Source of the DNA: Urechis unicinctus
Taxonomy: Eukaryota > Annelida > Polychaeta > Xenopneusta > Urechidae
Reading direction: 5' to 3'
Length of the DNA: 64,000 nucleotides
Assembly (NCBI GenBank): GCA_034190875.2
Contig: CM067353.1
Span: forward strand, 30,350,725 to 30,414,724
The number at the start of each line of letters is the position of its first letter. Within the stretch, counting starts at the first letter, position 1. The notes beneath the pieces are model-generated. The model made no database searches. It was not told where the DNA came from and saw only the letters and a program-made list of their open reading frames with translations. The position numbers and the translations under genes were made by a program. This document shows, piece by piece, positions 37,001 to 51,174 of the stretch.

Positions 37001-40000
37001 TAGACAAGCTACAATAATAGACAAGCTACTGCAATAGACAAGCTACAATAATAGACAAGCTACTGTAATAGACAAGCTACAATAACAGACAAGCTACTGT
37101 AATAGACAAGCTACAATAATAGACAAGCTACTGTAATAGACAAGCTACAATAATAGACAAGCTACTGCAATAGACAAGCTACAATAATAGACAAGCTACT
37201 GCAATAGACAAGCTACAATAATAGACAAGCTACTGTAATAGACAACAACATAAATAGTCACACTACTGTAATAGACAAGCTACAGTAACAGACAAGAGCT
37301 CTACTGTAATATACATGTTACAAAAATAGACAAGATTATGTAATAGACAAGCTACAAAGATGGACAAGCAAATGTAATAGACAAGCTACAGAAACAGATG
37401 AGCTACTGTAATAATTTTAAATGGCTGGCTTTAAAGAGAACTGATCAGTGAGGGAGGAAAAGGGCATTATTTAAAAAAAAATCATAAACCTTTCCATGCA
37501 AACGAAACATTTAAAAAATATATACAAGTTCACTAACCTCCTTGATAGCTCGGTCGTATTCTGGGATATTTCTGGGAAGGAATCCCGGCTCGATGGTGGC
37601 AGCATGGTAGAGTGAGATCCACATGATGACGTTGATGAACATGAAGACAAGGTGAAGAGGCTGGAGCTCGTACCATGTGGTAGGTAGACACTGTCATAAC
37701 AACGCCAGGATACAATCATACATCACCAGATATCAATATATCAAGACTGGGAAATGATGGAGCTATCTTTTTTACGATCTTCCAAAGTAATCTTTTTAGG
37801 GGTGACCTATCTATCCACAAGTAAATTTTTAATACGGTAGATACTGGAGACTAAATTTGAAACAACACGTTCTTAGTGTAGGCTCAACCTCTTTATCAAC
37901 TCACCTGAATTATGTACATCGGGTAGCCCCATAAGAGGACATTGACGATGAAGAACAGCAGCGGACCTTTGCTGTTCCCAGGAGGCCCAAATATCAACGC
38001 CCTGTGAACAAACCATCAAAGCTTTAATTCCCAATTGCAAAAAACCTCCATATTACTGCTTACTATATTTAATTTGTTATCTGCCACTATCACATAGACT
38101 GATGATAATTATATAAGCTTAACTCGCATTAAGGACTCACCATATATCAAATTTGGGCAAAAGACGCCCCCTTGACTTGGTCTCCTTCTTGAGGAATGTG
38201 ACAATCTTCTCATGCTTGCGGCCAGCAGCCAACATCAGAGGGGTTTTACCGTTCTTATCTGCGATGTCTATTTCAACTTTATCCTATAACACAAGGAATC
38301 TCAAAGGTCTTACAGTTGATATATGTCTTGTGATAAAGGCACTGCATTCATTTCATTAGTAATAATCAACCATTTAAATACATTAATTACATACATAATT
38401 TATTGGAAGGATTCATTAACCCCCAAAAAATCCAAACATTCAAAAGTATAGCCATAAAAAAATAAACAAATCCAACCTGCTCACAGAGCTCTCTGACCGA
38501 GGTCAGGTTTCCACTTATACAGGCCAGGTGAAGTGGTGTCTGACCAAAGTTATCTCGCTGATGTGGACTGAAGCCGGAGTACACCAGCAGCCTCATCAAC
38601 TCACTGTGACCTGCATTACATCAACAACATGGCCGCTCAATGATGTTTTACATACATCTCGTTTGTATCACATTCAGAATACACACTTTCAAAGGTGTAA
38701 CAAACACAAAGGATGCTTTTTAGATAATACAGTGATAAGATTCTATGCCACTGACATGTAAGGCAGGTAATCAACCAGACTAAGGAGGAAAATATTTGGT
38801 TTCTAATTGTATAATATCAAAGAGTTTATAGCTACGTTAAGAGAATTCATCAATATCAAAGAGTTTATAGCTACGTTAAGAGAATGCATTCAAGCCATCA
38901 CCCAAGAATATATGTGAGGACGCCATCTGTGAGCTGTGTGTTGCTTTCTCATAGCATCTCTTAAAACCACATATTGTTTTATTAATTTGGGTGCGTGGTC
39001 AATATCTTTAACAGACGAAGAGCACCAAGACGTGGGGTCAACAGTCCCATGTGCTGATGTTGATTTCATGATATCGTCGCCTGATGACGAGTGTAGTTCA
39101 TGTAATTTCATAATCAGCAAACAGCCTGATGGAGTGAACCTTCCTAGCATATCTATAAACTCTTTGATATCATCCTGACAAATACTTATTTTCTATTGTA
39201 AAAAATAAGAATCATATAGTGATTTGTTGATGATAAGTTGCCTCACCTTTGAAGGCTGACCAGTGTAAAGCTGTATCTCCATCTTTATCGACCGCCTGCA
39301 TCCGGGCACCTTTCCCCATCAGGTAACCAGCCAGCATAGTCTTACCATACTGACACGCTACGACCAGAGGTGTGCAGCCTTTATTGTCAGTAATATCAAT
39401 AGGAACTCCATACTGAAGCAAAATCTCAACGATGGCAATGTGGCCATTACAGCAGGCCCAGTGGATCGGGGACTGTGCCAGCTCATTGTCACTTGGCACA
39501 TCCACTAATCCTTTAAATTCAATGATGTATCGCATTATGGTAGTGTGACCACCCAGAGCTGCCCAGTGGGCCGGTGTGTGACCTTTATCATCTCTGCAGT
39601 TCAATATCTCAGTGCCTTGAGTTTCTACCAGGGTCTGTAGAGGGACCAGCATCCTGCAAAACAAACACATTTGTCATATGAAATTTATATTTTCTCTTAC
39701 ATTACTTGATTAACACTGGCGTCATTTTATTCTGCATCATCATATGGGAAGAGGGGTTAGGGGGTGCATAAACCTACTGAGGGCAAAGTGCTTCATTCAA
39801 ACAATTTCTTAGAGACATATTTAAAGGAAAGAGAATGGATAAAAGATTCTTGATTTTTTTAAGCAAAGAAATTTTATAGCACTCATAATACACTTCAATT
39901 ATATTTTTGTATGGATAGTTTGGAAGATTTATTCTTATTCAAACTTGTCAATCTTGATTTGCTTTAACCGAAACATCTTTTGATGGTGTTGAATAAAATA

Positions 40001-41099
40001 AAGCACATGTTTACTTTTATCAAACTCAGTGCAAGGTATACTACACCCACAATCAGCTGCTCTGGTCAGTTGTTGTAAGTAGAAAGTATATGATAGTTAG
40101 GTCTAATGCCAGACCAACGGTATACTATGGTTTGAGCTATTGGCATGTTCAGAGCCAATTTTCGATTTTGACATCTCTCTTCAAATGCACTCTTCTTGAT
40201 GATCCGAATTGCCAACAAGGTCAGCTGGTATTCAAGACCTCCTTTCTGATATTCCAAAATTTTCTTGCTTATCTTGGCAAACTCAACGTATCTACATATT
40301 GTATGGGAGGTCAGGCATAAAAAGACAGACTGTCAGACATTTCCCTTGCAGTACAACAGAGCAGCAATTACCACCAACTCTGCTATAATCTGCAAGCCAA
40401 TCTTTGTAGAACCTGGGTAAATCATGAACTAATTATTTACCCTACACATTATCAATTAAAGATAGGCATACAGTCTCAGCATAATGCTAACACATCATAT
40501 GTGAAAGATCCATTTGACCATTAAAAACAAATTGGAAGCAAATATATCAGCAAAAATTTCTTATGCCCCGGGGACAACTAGGCGGATAATTTCGTTACTT
40601 GACTTAACTTTGAGTGGTGGAGAAGTTGAATGTTAATATCAGAATTATCATTCGAATTGTCGCCAAAGCAAAAATTAACTGCTTGTACGAAAATTCTAAA
40701 AAAAAAATTACAGGCTATATTCGTGTTGAAAGCCGAATTGAACTGTTGAAGTCTTTAACAAAAATGGTGATTGACTAAATGGAACAACTGAAGGCATATA
40801 ATTGAGGTAAAAGTTTTTAACAGTTTTGGCTTAATTGGGAGTAAACAGTCAGGGGTTTCAGATGGTAAACAGTAAACACAGCCTGTCACACTCACACTCA
40901 CAGCTGCGAGACGGCACCACTAAAACTAGGATCTGAATTGGCTTGGTTTATCAACGAAATCTGTTATATATTACAGTACATACCCCGCACGAATAGCATC
41001 GAATATAGTTGGCATCTTATGGCCATGTTTATGCAGTCCATCGGCATCAGAACAGCACTTTTCCTCAGACATTTCGGCGTTTTGACCAGCAACCTGCAT
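34092..41099 (-). CDS. Ankyrin-repeat DHHC palmitoyltransferase (ZDHHC13/17, HIP14-like)
   Basis: An S-acyltransferase of Golgi/endosomal membranes that transfers palmitate from CoA to protein cysteines. Exons, 5' to 3': 41099-40984, 39653-39247, 38610-38477, 38283-38141, 38001-37905, 37690-37538, 36838-36666, then either 35602-35437 or 34957-34786, then 34286-34092. All joins are GT..AG and in phase, giving 527 or 529 residues; human HIP14 is about 630. The start ATG has an in-frame TGA nine nt upstream. Six ankyrin repeats (about 60-260, e.g. [26 protein letters not shown]) precede two TM helices (about 275-330) with PGFLPRN. The cysteine-rich zinc domain follows ([20 protein letters not shown]) with catalytic DHHC (Cys396), then TM3-TM4. 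The C-terminal exon has the TTNE (TTxE) motif and [14 protein letters not shown]. The N-terminal arm is short compared with HIP14. Confidence 0.92.
34508..34635. repeat. (CA)n microsatellite in intron
   Basis: CA repeat with T interruptions ending in a short TA run. It lies in the intron between the last palmitoyltransferase exon and candidate exon 8b. Confidence 0.95.
34786..34957 (-). other. Candidate alternative exon 8b of the DHHC gene (TM3-TM4)
   Basis: 172 nt between CTACAG and GTAAGT splice sites. It takes one base to complete the Arg codon left by the DHHC exon and ends in phase 0. It encodes two hydrophobic helices around a loop containing [10 protein letters not shown]. Hydropathy layout, entry phase and exit phase match exon 8a at 35437-35602. 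If read directly after 8a, the frame shifts and meets a stop after eight codons. Confidence 0.8.
35090..35345. repeat. ~54-bp purine-rich minisatellite between the two alternative exons
   Basis: About five units of GGGGAAGAGGAGGAGCTCAG followed by GGGCGAAGGGCTGTGAGGGGGAGGTGTAAAGAGT-type sequence. It fills the 479-nt intron between exons 8a and 8b. On the transcribed (minus) sense it is pyrimidine-rich. Ser/Pro open frames across it are repeat artefacts. Confidence 0.92.
35437..35602 (-). other. Candidate alternative exon 8a of the DHHC gene (TM3-TM4)
   Basis: 166 nt between ATTTCAG and GTGAGT splice sites. It has the same entry phase (one base completes Arg) and exit phase (0) as exon 8b. 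It encodes [20 protein letters not shown], a loop with HTRGFSW, then a second helix. It resembles the usual helix pair after the DHHC domain more than 8b does. Confidence 0.85.
36895..37405. repeat. 15-bp / 30-bp minisatellite in intron
   Basis: Units of AATAGACAAGCTACT/A with alternating TGT and AAT, so a 30-bp higher-order period. The array decays at its right end. It lies between the DHHC exon and the preceding exon of the palmitoyltransferase gene. Confidence 0.95.
38815..38888. repeat. 39-bp direct duplication in intron
   Basis: AATATCAAAGAGTTTATAGC plus CTACGTTAAGAGAAT occurs twice head to tail. A diverged relative of its end lies near 42430-42460 before the D2 copy there. Confidence 0.85.
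38975..39150. repeat. Dispersed repeat family D2, copy 1 (in intron)
   Basis: Shares GGTGCGTGGTC / GGGCGTGGTC, CAGTCCCATGTG / CTGTCCCATGTG, TTGATTTCATGATA / TTGATTTCACGATA and CAGTGAACCT-like ends with 42500-42680, in the same order. In one frame both copies read as GAWS..(L)...VDF-type peptides, so the source may once have coded. Confidence 0.6.
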
Positions 41100-41489
41100 G
41101 TTGGTTCACGCCTTGTTGCGTTGTGAACCGTAAGCACTTCATGTTGACATGCTTTAAATTACATCAATAGAGGGCGCTCCACCATAAGCATGCTATATTC
41201 CGAATCATCTAAATGCATATTTCTTGCTAGGCAAAGAAACTTCGCCTCTGACAGCGCCGCGTTATTTACAACTAAGGTGGCATCAGATCATCAAAACACC
41301 AGGGGCGAGTTGCCTTGCCTAATTTCTTGCCTTCTTACCTCTATTTTTCACTTCACCTTCTCGCAAAATTTATCGTTGTGAAGATGCGTATTACGATAAG
41401 ACTCGAATCTTAGGATAATGAATAGTTATCTTGGGATTCAGTTAACGTTATTACCCTTCACTTGAGACTAAACTCCAATGAAGATGGAC

Positions 41490-41987
<498 letters not shown>

Positions 41988-42044
41988 GGATATGGAACTG
42001 ATATATTCGTATATTCCCTTCTATTACCATGGAGAGAGACTGCA

Positions 42045-42255
42045 AAATTACGTTGATTATGTATTAAAGGTTTCAATTTTCCCACTTTTTTTCTTACTGA
42101 TAAATGAAAGTCAATGAGATTATTCAACTAACCAACTGATTGATATATCGCCGTTTACGTTGATTATGTATTAAAGGTTTCAATTTTCCCACTTTTTTTC
42201 TTACTGATAAATGAAAGTCAATGAGATTATTCAACTAGCCAACTGATTCCCATCG
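42045..42255. repeat. 107-bp two-copy tandem duplication
   Basis: TTACGTTGATTATGTATTAA begins near 42048 and again near 42155. Both copies continue through GAAAGTCAATGAGATTATTC to CCAACTGATT. Almost identical, so recent. Confidence 0.92.
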
Positions 42256-42479
42256 CCGTTCATTAGAAACCAACTTCCACGTTGTTACACATAAGCAGAA
42301 AATGTTATTGGTGTTATTGTGGATGATAGATTAATTTTTCATGTCAATGGAACAACATATCAGTTGAAATATTTATGCGCAGAGATCCATGAACGAACAT
42401 TTGTGTACATGGGAGCTTCTAACTATACTCAGAGAGCTTATATCTACGCTAAAAGGGTTCACTCTCGTCTCTGTCCAAA

Positions 42480-42690
42480 AAATATGTGATCATGCCTCTT
42501 GATTCGGGGGCGTGGTCGCCTCGACTAGTTGGAAACCCTATATCGCTGAGCCCTGAGACGTTGGATGAACTGTCCCATGTGTTAGCTTTTGTTGATTTCA
42601 CGATAGCGTCACGTGTACCTACTGATGGGCGTGTTTTTCATTTATTTTCACGATCCCCGCACAGCTAGTCGCAGTGAACCTATAAGCAAA
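42480..42690. repeat. Dispersed repeat family D2, copy 2
   Basis: Counterpart of 38975-39150 (see the shared words there). Ends near CAGTGAACCTATAAGCAAA. Confidence 0.55.
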
Positions 42691-43357
42691 AGCTTCTTGC
42701 TTTAAAGCACTTCTGAAATGCTGCTTACTAAATATTATAAGCATCTCTTCGGAATCCTATTTAAAAGAACAGTATATATTCAATTATATTTTGTTAAGTT
42801 TAATAAGTTTATCTCCGATGAACATCGTCTCTTCTAATACTCAATGCACAAAAAACATTAGTGTATGAATGTGATGGGAGCATACAAACCCCAGTTTTAC
42901 CCTACCATTGTCTGCACAAACCCGCATATATAGGTGAATGTTGATATACCGAGTACTATATGCATGTCGTATTGAAGACGATAATTTTCTTTCTTTATCT
43001 TGAAGCAGTCACGAGGCAGCAGTACTATTAAACCGATAGCTGGAGGTTTGCAGACATACCCACTCAAAACAAAATATACACCTCGTTCCTCCCCCGGGCA
43101 TCGAGACGGTAAAGTAGAGTCTCAAAATACTACGAGCCAGCGAGGAGGGGCGTTTTCAGACTTGAGTGCCTGTGTTCGGCACGGATTAGAGCTTTTGATC
43201 AAGATAATTGGAGAAACCAATTCAAAAATGGGGAATCGAGATTCTAATTAGTTGCATACCGGGCTGAGTGTCTCGACGTTGTATATTTTGACAGTCACTT
43301 CACGGTATGACCCCCGATTCGGCGCCAAATCCAGCCAATTGTTTTGTCAGCACAACA
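42691..43357. other. No recognisable gene
   Basis: An 83-codon open frame at 43000-43251 follows an acceptor-like CTTTATCTTGAAGCAG, but it shows no family signature or partner exon. Confidence 0.35.
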
Positions 43358-43790
43358 TGTTTGTTTTCAAGTTCAAGACCACGTGCATCGCGCATGCTCG
43401 GAATGACGTGACCGATCGACGACTATTGCTCCCTGCGTCTGAACTCGATAAGATACAGCAGATTGTATTCAAAGTGCGTCAACGTGTTTCGCAAGCTAAG
43501 CAGGGAGGCAATGCGGACGAGGCGGCGGAAAATCGCGGGAAATCACGCGACGCATCGCGATTTTTCGGGAATGATGTATAGATGGCTTTTCTTAAGGAAT
43601 AGCATCGATCGGGGGGTAAGCTTTTTGGTACGCTGTGACATTTTTTTTCAGGCTCTTGATATATGTTGTTTTCTAGATGCGTAACCCAGCACTTTAGTCA
43701 AACGCATGTTTTAATGTGCGCCCAAAATATCGGAGCAGAACGGTATGTATATTTCGACCGGAGCTTAATCAACCCCAGGGTCAATCCTGT
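43358..43790 (+). repeat. Dispersed repeat family D3, copy 1 (5' truncated)
   Basis: Begins at ACATGTTTGTTTTCAAGTTC and contains GCTCTTGATATATGTTGTTT, TTTTCTAGATGCGT and CGACCGGAGC. Matches the right parts of 51660-52150 and 58485-59275 in the same order. Confidence 0.8.
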
Positions 43791-44400
43791 ACTGTATATG
43801 AAATTCGATTTTGGTGTAGCAGCTAGCATACGACATTTGCTCCAGTGAGTCTATGATCCCCACATCCCTGCAATCCGGGTTGAGCTAAGTACATCGAGAG
43901 ATACAGCTGCATGATGGCTGGACTAAGTTATCCGCCTTCGAATTACGCAAACAAACTTATTGTTGTTATGGTTTTCAGTCATTATGACTAGGTGGGCCAA
44001 TATGTGGACAGAAGCTCGAGACGTATAAATAGATCTCGTCATAACGAGAAAGACTCATAACGTTCCAGTCCCCACTTCAAGCGTCCCCAGGAGAATATTT
44101 GCATGGCGCCACCTCTTGGACGTTTGTTACAAATTGTCACAAAAAATTGCGAAATCCAGAAATATAATGAGAGTGTTTGTAACGATATGCTTCACTACAG
44201 CTACTCAAACACACGCGAAATGGCCTCTCTTTGATAATCACCGTACCTTTCTAAATATTCATATATAACATAGTTAATTTTTCCCCAGGCGAAATTGTAC
44301 CATTTGCCTACGAATTAACACTTCGTAAAGCAATAGTGATTTTTCTCTGTCTCTCTCTCCCCAGGCGAAATTGTACCATCTCTCGAATCTCTCGTCGTAA
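43791..44400. other. No recognisable gene
   Basis: A short repeat of CCCCAGGCGAAATTGTACCA occurs near 44283 and 44361. Nothing else recognised. Confidence 0.4.
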
Positions 44401-44404
44401 AGCA

Positions 44405-44472
<68 letters not shown>

Positions 44473-44498
44473 TATAGAGATGGATATAGAGTCTATAG

Positions 44499-44535
<37 letters not shown>

Positions 44536-44586
44536 TAGATAGAGATATATATATAGATATATAGATAGAGAGAGATATATAGATAT

Positions 44587-44678
<92 letters not shown>

Positions 44679-44695
44679 ACCGACATCTATATATA
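44405..44695. repeat. (CT)n then (TA)n microsatellites
   Basis: A pure CT run to about 44468, followed by GATA/TA arrays to about 44680. Confidence 0.95.
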
Positions 44696-45057
44696 TATAT
44701 TAAAACGATCATTTTTATACGCTATCATTTTTATATACGCTATAACTGGCGCAATTCACTACTGATAAGGTTGCCAGACGTTGGTCACTACCTTCCAGCC
44801 GCATGGTGGAAATTTTCCAGCGTTAAGTTAACCTATTCAGCTGCTGTTGATAAATATTTCCGCTGGTCCCACGTCTCCTCTTGTCATTCCCAGACACGCT
44901 TGGGTTCTAATGAGGACACGATGGCGGTTGCTAAGGATCTCTTATCAGGCTGCCAGATAACGTTTTGAAAATATCGGTTTTGACTCTCCCCTTGGACGTG
45001 TCGCAACGCGGAAAGCAGGATTTGGCCACGAGCCATGGCAGGCCATCAGGAACAGGA

Positions 45058-46640
<1,583 letters not shown>

Positions 46641-46656
46641 TTCCCAGCGGCGACTC

Positions 46657-46732
46657 GATATATATCGCTCCTAACCCCAGTCGGCTTCACTCTCTGTCCA
46701 GCAGCACACGGCGGTGATCAGACTTCGTACAG
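46657..46732 (+). promoter_or_regulatory. Candidate promoter and noncoding exon 1 of the inhibitor gene
   Basis: A TATA-like GATATATAT (46657-46665) lies about 25-30 nt before a possible initiator (CAGTCGGCTTCAC, from 46679). After about 45 nt comes a strong donor ACAG|GTAGGT (exon end 46732). The matching acceptor would be TGTGCTCAG at 47969, eight nt before the start codon. This is a typical small 5' noncoding exon, inferred from signals only. Confidence 0.45.
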
Positions 46733-47977
46733 GTAGGTTCTTCCTTTCTCACTTCCCACTGCGACGTGGGTTTTGCTGTTTGAGTCCGGTGATTTGTTTC
46801 GCACTCATGTAGTCGAGCGTGTAGCAGCAAGTATGCAAGTTACCTCGTCCCAGGGGGGTTTTAATATCGTATGTCACGTAAGATGGAGAGTTATAAATTA
46901 CACAGAAGGCTGTTCTTGCTTCGTGGGTGGCGAAATGGCTGCCAAGTTGTGGGCAGAGCACAGCAGCACGAATCATTACGTTCCTGGGGGCAGTTTCTTA
47001 CGACGCTTTTTAATTACAGATGATACAGCGCTGGTTGCTTGAAAAGGGGTTGAACGGTCAATGCCTCTGGAACTAGTATTCCCCTCTTGACACAATTCCA
47101 GCTCTGATTTGTTTAAGCATCGAACTTTCCGTCAATATGTATCCAATTATAGTAGGTAGTTATTAATTGTGGCCGGGTAGGAAATGAAGTCGTGACATTT
47201 CCCATGTTATCTTCCCTTCTGAACTTCAAGAGCGCGATGTAGTTACTTAAGGCGCTCGGTCCCAAGTGTATGTATGTTCATGGAAGCTGTGCTTGGAGAA
47301 GCTTTCCGTTGTGAGTGCAATATTAGGTAACCTACCAGAGGAGCCTGGTTAAGTACAATAGCCTGGAGCGGACAGAGGAGGGTAACTGATACGCGAACAT
47401 GATCAGAATGGTTAGGTGGCTTGGGGGGCATGGGGTGGGAGGGTGGGGGTAGGTTAAAGTGATCACGAAGTGCAAGTGATCCACACGCCTCCATAAGCGC
47501 ACGAGTGTACATCGCTTGATGGAAATATTTGCATTAGCTGGACATAATCTCCCGAATCCACTTGGACTGGCGAAGTTGGGGTGGTTGGGGGTCAGGGTGG
47601 GGCCGATAACATCAGCGGTGGGTGTATACGTCAATGAGAGCAGGTGTACTCAGGGGATATCTCGGACAGGAGAGTTGCCATGGACAGCTGAGTGTGAAGG
47701 ATTGTCATATGGAATATTCCGTGGGGTGGTGACGTATAGAGAGGTGGGGTAGGGGTAAACTGTCTGAGCACACAAACTTAGGGCAAACTCTGACCTATGA
47801 TAAAGTCTGGGAAAACATCCAACCCTGAGCATAGATAGCTAGTACTTGATGTAACTATATATATATATAGCTGATATGTCTAATAGATCCAATGTCTACA
47901 GTTTTATCATCGGTTGATACTAACAAATGTCATTCACTATTGACTAATGACTGAAATTTCTGTGCTCAGATATCAAA

Positions 47978-48515
47978 ATGGCAACCAAGGAACAATGGCC
48001 CGAGTTGGTTGGCAAGGTAAGATTACGTTTTCAATAGCTACCAACATCAACAACCAACAGCCATTGAATATCTTGATGCATTTAAATACATGTATTTCCT
48101 ATCTTATGTAACTATACTACCTAGCCACACTTGCATTTTATTGTTGTAAACAAGATTTTTGTATCCATTACAGAGTGGCGAGGAAGCCAAGGCTGCTATC
48201 ATTGCAGAAAGACCTGAGTTGGAAAAGGTTTGTTTCCCTGGACAGCATGGACTTTCTTCAAATAAATCATCGGTTTTCAAACTGTTGATTACAATAATTA
48301 AATGGAACATTTTATTGTTTAGTTGCAGATTTGTTTTTTATTTATTTTGTGCATGCCACCCACCTCATGCGAATTTCACTGGTATTTTTCTGTGTTAAAT
48401 GCAGGTTGAAATCTGCAACGAGTTGAGTCCGATGACCATGGACTACCGCACCGACAGAGTTCGCATTTTTGTCAACAATGACGGCAATGTTGTGAACCCT
48501 CCCCAGACCGGTTAG
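47978..48515 (+). CDS. Eglin-type serine protease inhibitor (potato inhibitor I family)
   Basis: A 67-residue single-domain inhibitor that blocks chymotrypsin-, elastase- or subtilisin-like serine proteases by the standard substrate-like loop. Exons 47978-48016, 48174-48227 and 48405-48515, all phase 0 with GT..AG introns. The protein starts MATKEQWPELVGKSGEEAKA, the family's first strand and helix. The reactive loop is SPMTMDYR with predicted P1 Met43 and P1' Asp44. Loop-supporting arginines are present in DRVRIFV (Arg49, Arg51), and the protein ends VVNPPQTG with the family's terminal Gly. No signal peptide, and a single Cys, so no disulphide. A Met at P1 resembles barley CI-2 and suggests chymotrypsin or subtilisin specificity; that is inference. 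The start context (TCAAAATGG) is good. Confidence 0.93.
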
Positions 48516-49270
48516 ATGTACATCTACATGTAGAATGCTGGAGATGGATTGATTGGAAGTGTCATGTTACTTTAAGAACTGCAATCTATCTGTGAATGGT
48601 GCTGCAAGCGACAAGAAAGTGGTCAATGTTATCTGTTACGTATGTGAACAATGCTGTGAGCCAGTAATTATTGTGTACTGTCATCTGGATATGTTACCAT
48701 TCCAACATGTTAACTCAAGTTTGGACCCAATTTTTTTCAAAATTTCTGGGGGACCCTATCTTCCAACAATTTGATATGGCTGCGTTTCTTATATTTCGAT
48801 GGAAGTCATCATTTGTCCAAACAAATTTTGATTGTGTCAGATAAGTTGACGTATGCATTTCTATATGTTGGTAATAACAAAGTAAACTTATATAAAACTG
48901 ATTTGTTTCTCATATGGTTTAACTGAGTTTTGTGCTTATATTGCCTCAGACGAAGCAATGCCCCACAGACATGGGAAGCTTCAACTAAGTGAATTAGTTT
49001 CCTTGAGAAAAAAATTTCCAAGCAGGCTACAGGCATGCTATTTAGCTCTCAGCTTCTTATTTGTCAGGAAAGACTTAAATCCCTCAACATATTTTCTGCT
49101 ATGGCTGCCCACAATGCCCAATATCCCTTATCTGTTGATAGAGAGTCGACCTTGGTGTGTCACCTGAAGTGATCAAACTTGTGCTATCAGCCTGAGATAA
49201 CGAGGTACAATGATGACAGCCGGTCAGCACGAGACAGGACACTTAACGGATTGTCCCAACAGACCAGTCA
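48516..49270 (+). other. 3' flank of the inhibitor gene
   Basis: Probably 3' untranslated and intergenic DNA. No gene and no clear AATAAA was found before the minisatellite. Confidence 0.4.
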
Positions 49271-49274
49271 CACT

Positions 49275-50515
49275 GGCATATGACCAACTTCGGGCTGTTA
49301 TAACCAACTCATAACATCACTCCTACCTCTAGCATATCACCTGTATAACCAACTCATAACATCACTCCTACCTCTAGCATATCACCTGTTTTAACAAACT
49401 CATAACATCACTCCTACCTCTAGCATTTCACCTGTATAACCAACTCATAACATCACTCCTACCTCTAGCATATCACCTGTTATAACCAACTCATAACATC
49501 ACTCCTACCTCTAGCATATCACCTGTATAACCAACTCATAACATCACTCCTACCTCTAGCATATCACCTGTATAACCAACTCATAACATCACTCCTACCT
49601 CTAGCATATCACTCTTTATAACCAACTCATAACATCACTCCTACCTCTAGCATATCACTCTTTATAACCAACTCATAACATCACTCCTACCTCTAGCATA
49701 TCACCTGTTATAACAAACTCATAACATCACTCCTACCTCTAGCATATCACCTGTTATAACAAACTCATAACATCACTCCTACCTCTAGCATATCACTCTT
49801 TATAACCAACTCATAACATCACTCCTACCTCTAGCATATCATTCTTTATAACCAACTCATAACATCACTCCTACCTCTAGCATATCACCTGTTATAACAA
49901 ACTCATAACATCACTCCTACCTCTAGCATATCACTCTTTATAACCAACTCATAACATCACTCCTACCTCTAGCATATCACCTGTTATAACAAACTCATAA
50001 CATCACTCCTACCTCTAGCATATCACCTATTATAACAAACTCATAACATCACTCCTCTACCTCTAGCATATCACTCTTTATAACAACTCATAACATCACT
50101 CTCCTACCTCTAGCATATCACCCTGTTATAACCAACTCATAACATCACTCCTACCTCTAGCATATCACCTGTTAACCAACTCATAACATCACTCCTACCT
50201 CTAGCATATCACCTGTTTATAACCAACTCATAACATCACTCCTACCTCTAGCATATCACTCTTATAACCAACTCATAACATCACTCACTCTAGCATATCA
50301 CTCTACTACCTCTAGCATATCACTCTTTATAACCAACTCATAACATCACTCCTACCTCTAGCATATCATCTGTTATAACAAACTCATAACATCACTCCTA
50401 CCTCTAGCATATCACTCTTTATAACCAACTCACAACATCACTCCTACCTCTAGCATATCACTCTTTATAACCAACTCACAACATCACTCCTACCTCCACC
50501 ATATCACTCTTTATA
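49275..50515. repeat. 43-46-bp minisatellite, about 26 units
   Basis: Unit AACTCATAACATCACTCCTA + CCTCTAGCATATCAC + a variable link (CTGTATAACC, CTGTTATAACA or TCTTTATAACC). Link variants are interspersed and the last units drift (CACAACATC, CTCCACC). Confidence 0.97.
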
Positions 50516-51165
50516 ACCTCCACATTGTCACACCCTATAACCACTATATGGGGCACCTGCTCAGACCTGGCCAATCGAATGAAGTGAGCGTCGTGCCTGG
50601 CACGCCACAAACACGGGCTCCACGCCCCCGCGTGTCCCCGATCTCAAGCAGCCACATGTTGACTTTCGGAACCCTCGTTGCACCAGATTGATTGCTTGCG
50701 CCACAAACATGTATTCGTCTAGTCACATGGACCGCTCTTGTCAAGATCAATGTCAGATACTGGTTACGTGATCTCAATGAAAGCTCAGTCTTATATGGAG
50801 TAAGAGGCGGGATTAGGTCATCAGCATAAAAACATGTTGAGTTTATTGTGAAGTTTGCCTCGTGTCAATCTTAAAATATCGTCGATTGCCATCTCATTCC
50901 ACCATGTACATTACCTGAATCCCTCATGAAAATTAGCCTCGTCAAATTGCACATAACAATTATTGCAGCGCTAATTGAGAAATGGCTTCAAGATGCAATG
51001 AAGCTAATGATGAAAGGCCGTAAATCTGACCGGCCCAGAGAAGGTTTTAATGATGCAATTTTATCTAATTCTGTAATAAGTGACTAAATAGCATCAATAT
51101 AAAGACATTTGGTTGCTTGTTGTTGAAGCGGGTGAAGACAAAGCGGATGTGACGTCACAGCGAAG
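50516..51165. other. No recognisable gene
   Basis: Non-repetitive DNA between two minisatellites. No splice pattern or motif recognised. Confidence 0.4.
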
Positions 51166-51174
51166 TCGTCCACG

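Noticed and set aside
43000-43251. 83-codon open frame after an acceptor-like site
   Set aside because: No family signature, no partner exon; kept only as a note.
47516-47752. 78-codon open frame
   Set aside because: Lies inside the inferred first intron of the inhibitor gene and has no recognisable motif.
49275-50515. CRISPR-like regular repeats
   Set aside because: The units are contiguous with only 8-11 nt variable links; no unique spacers, no cas genes, and the context is animal DNA.
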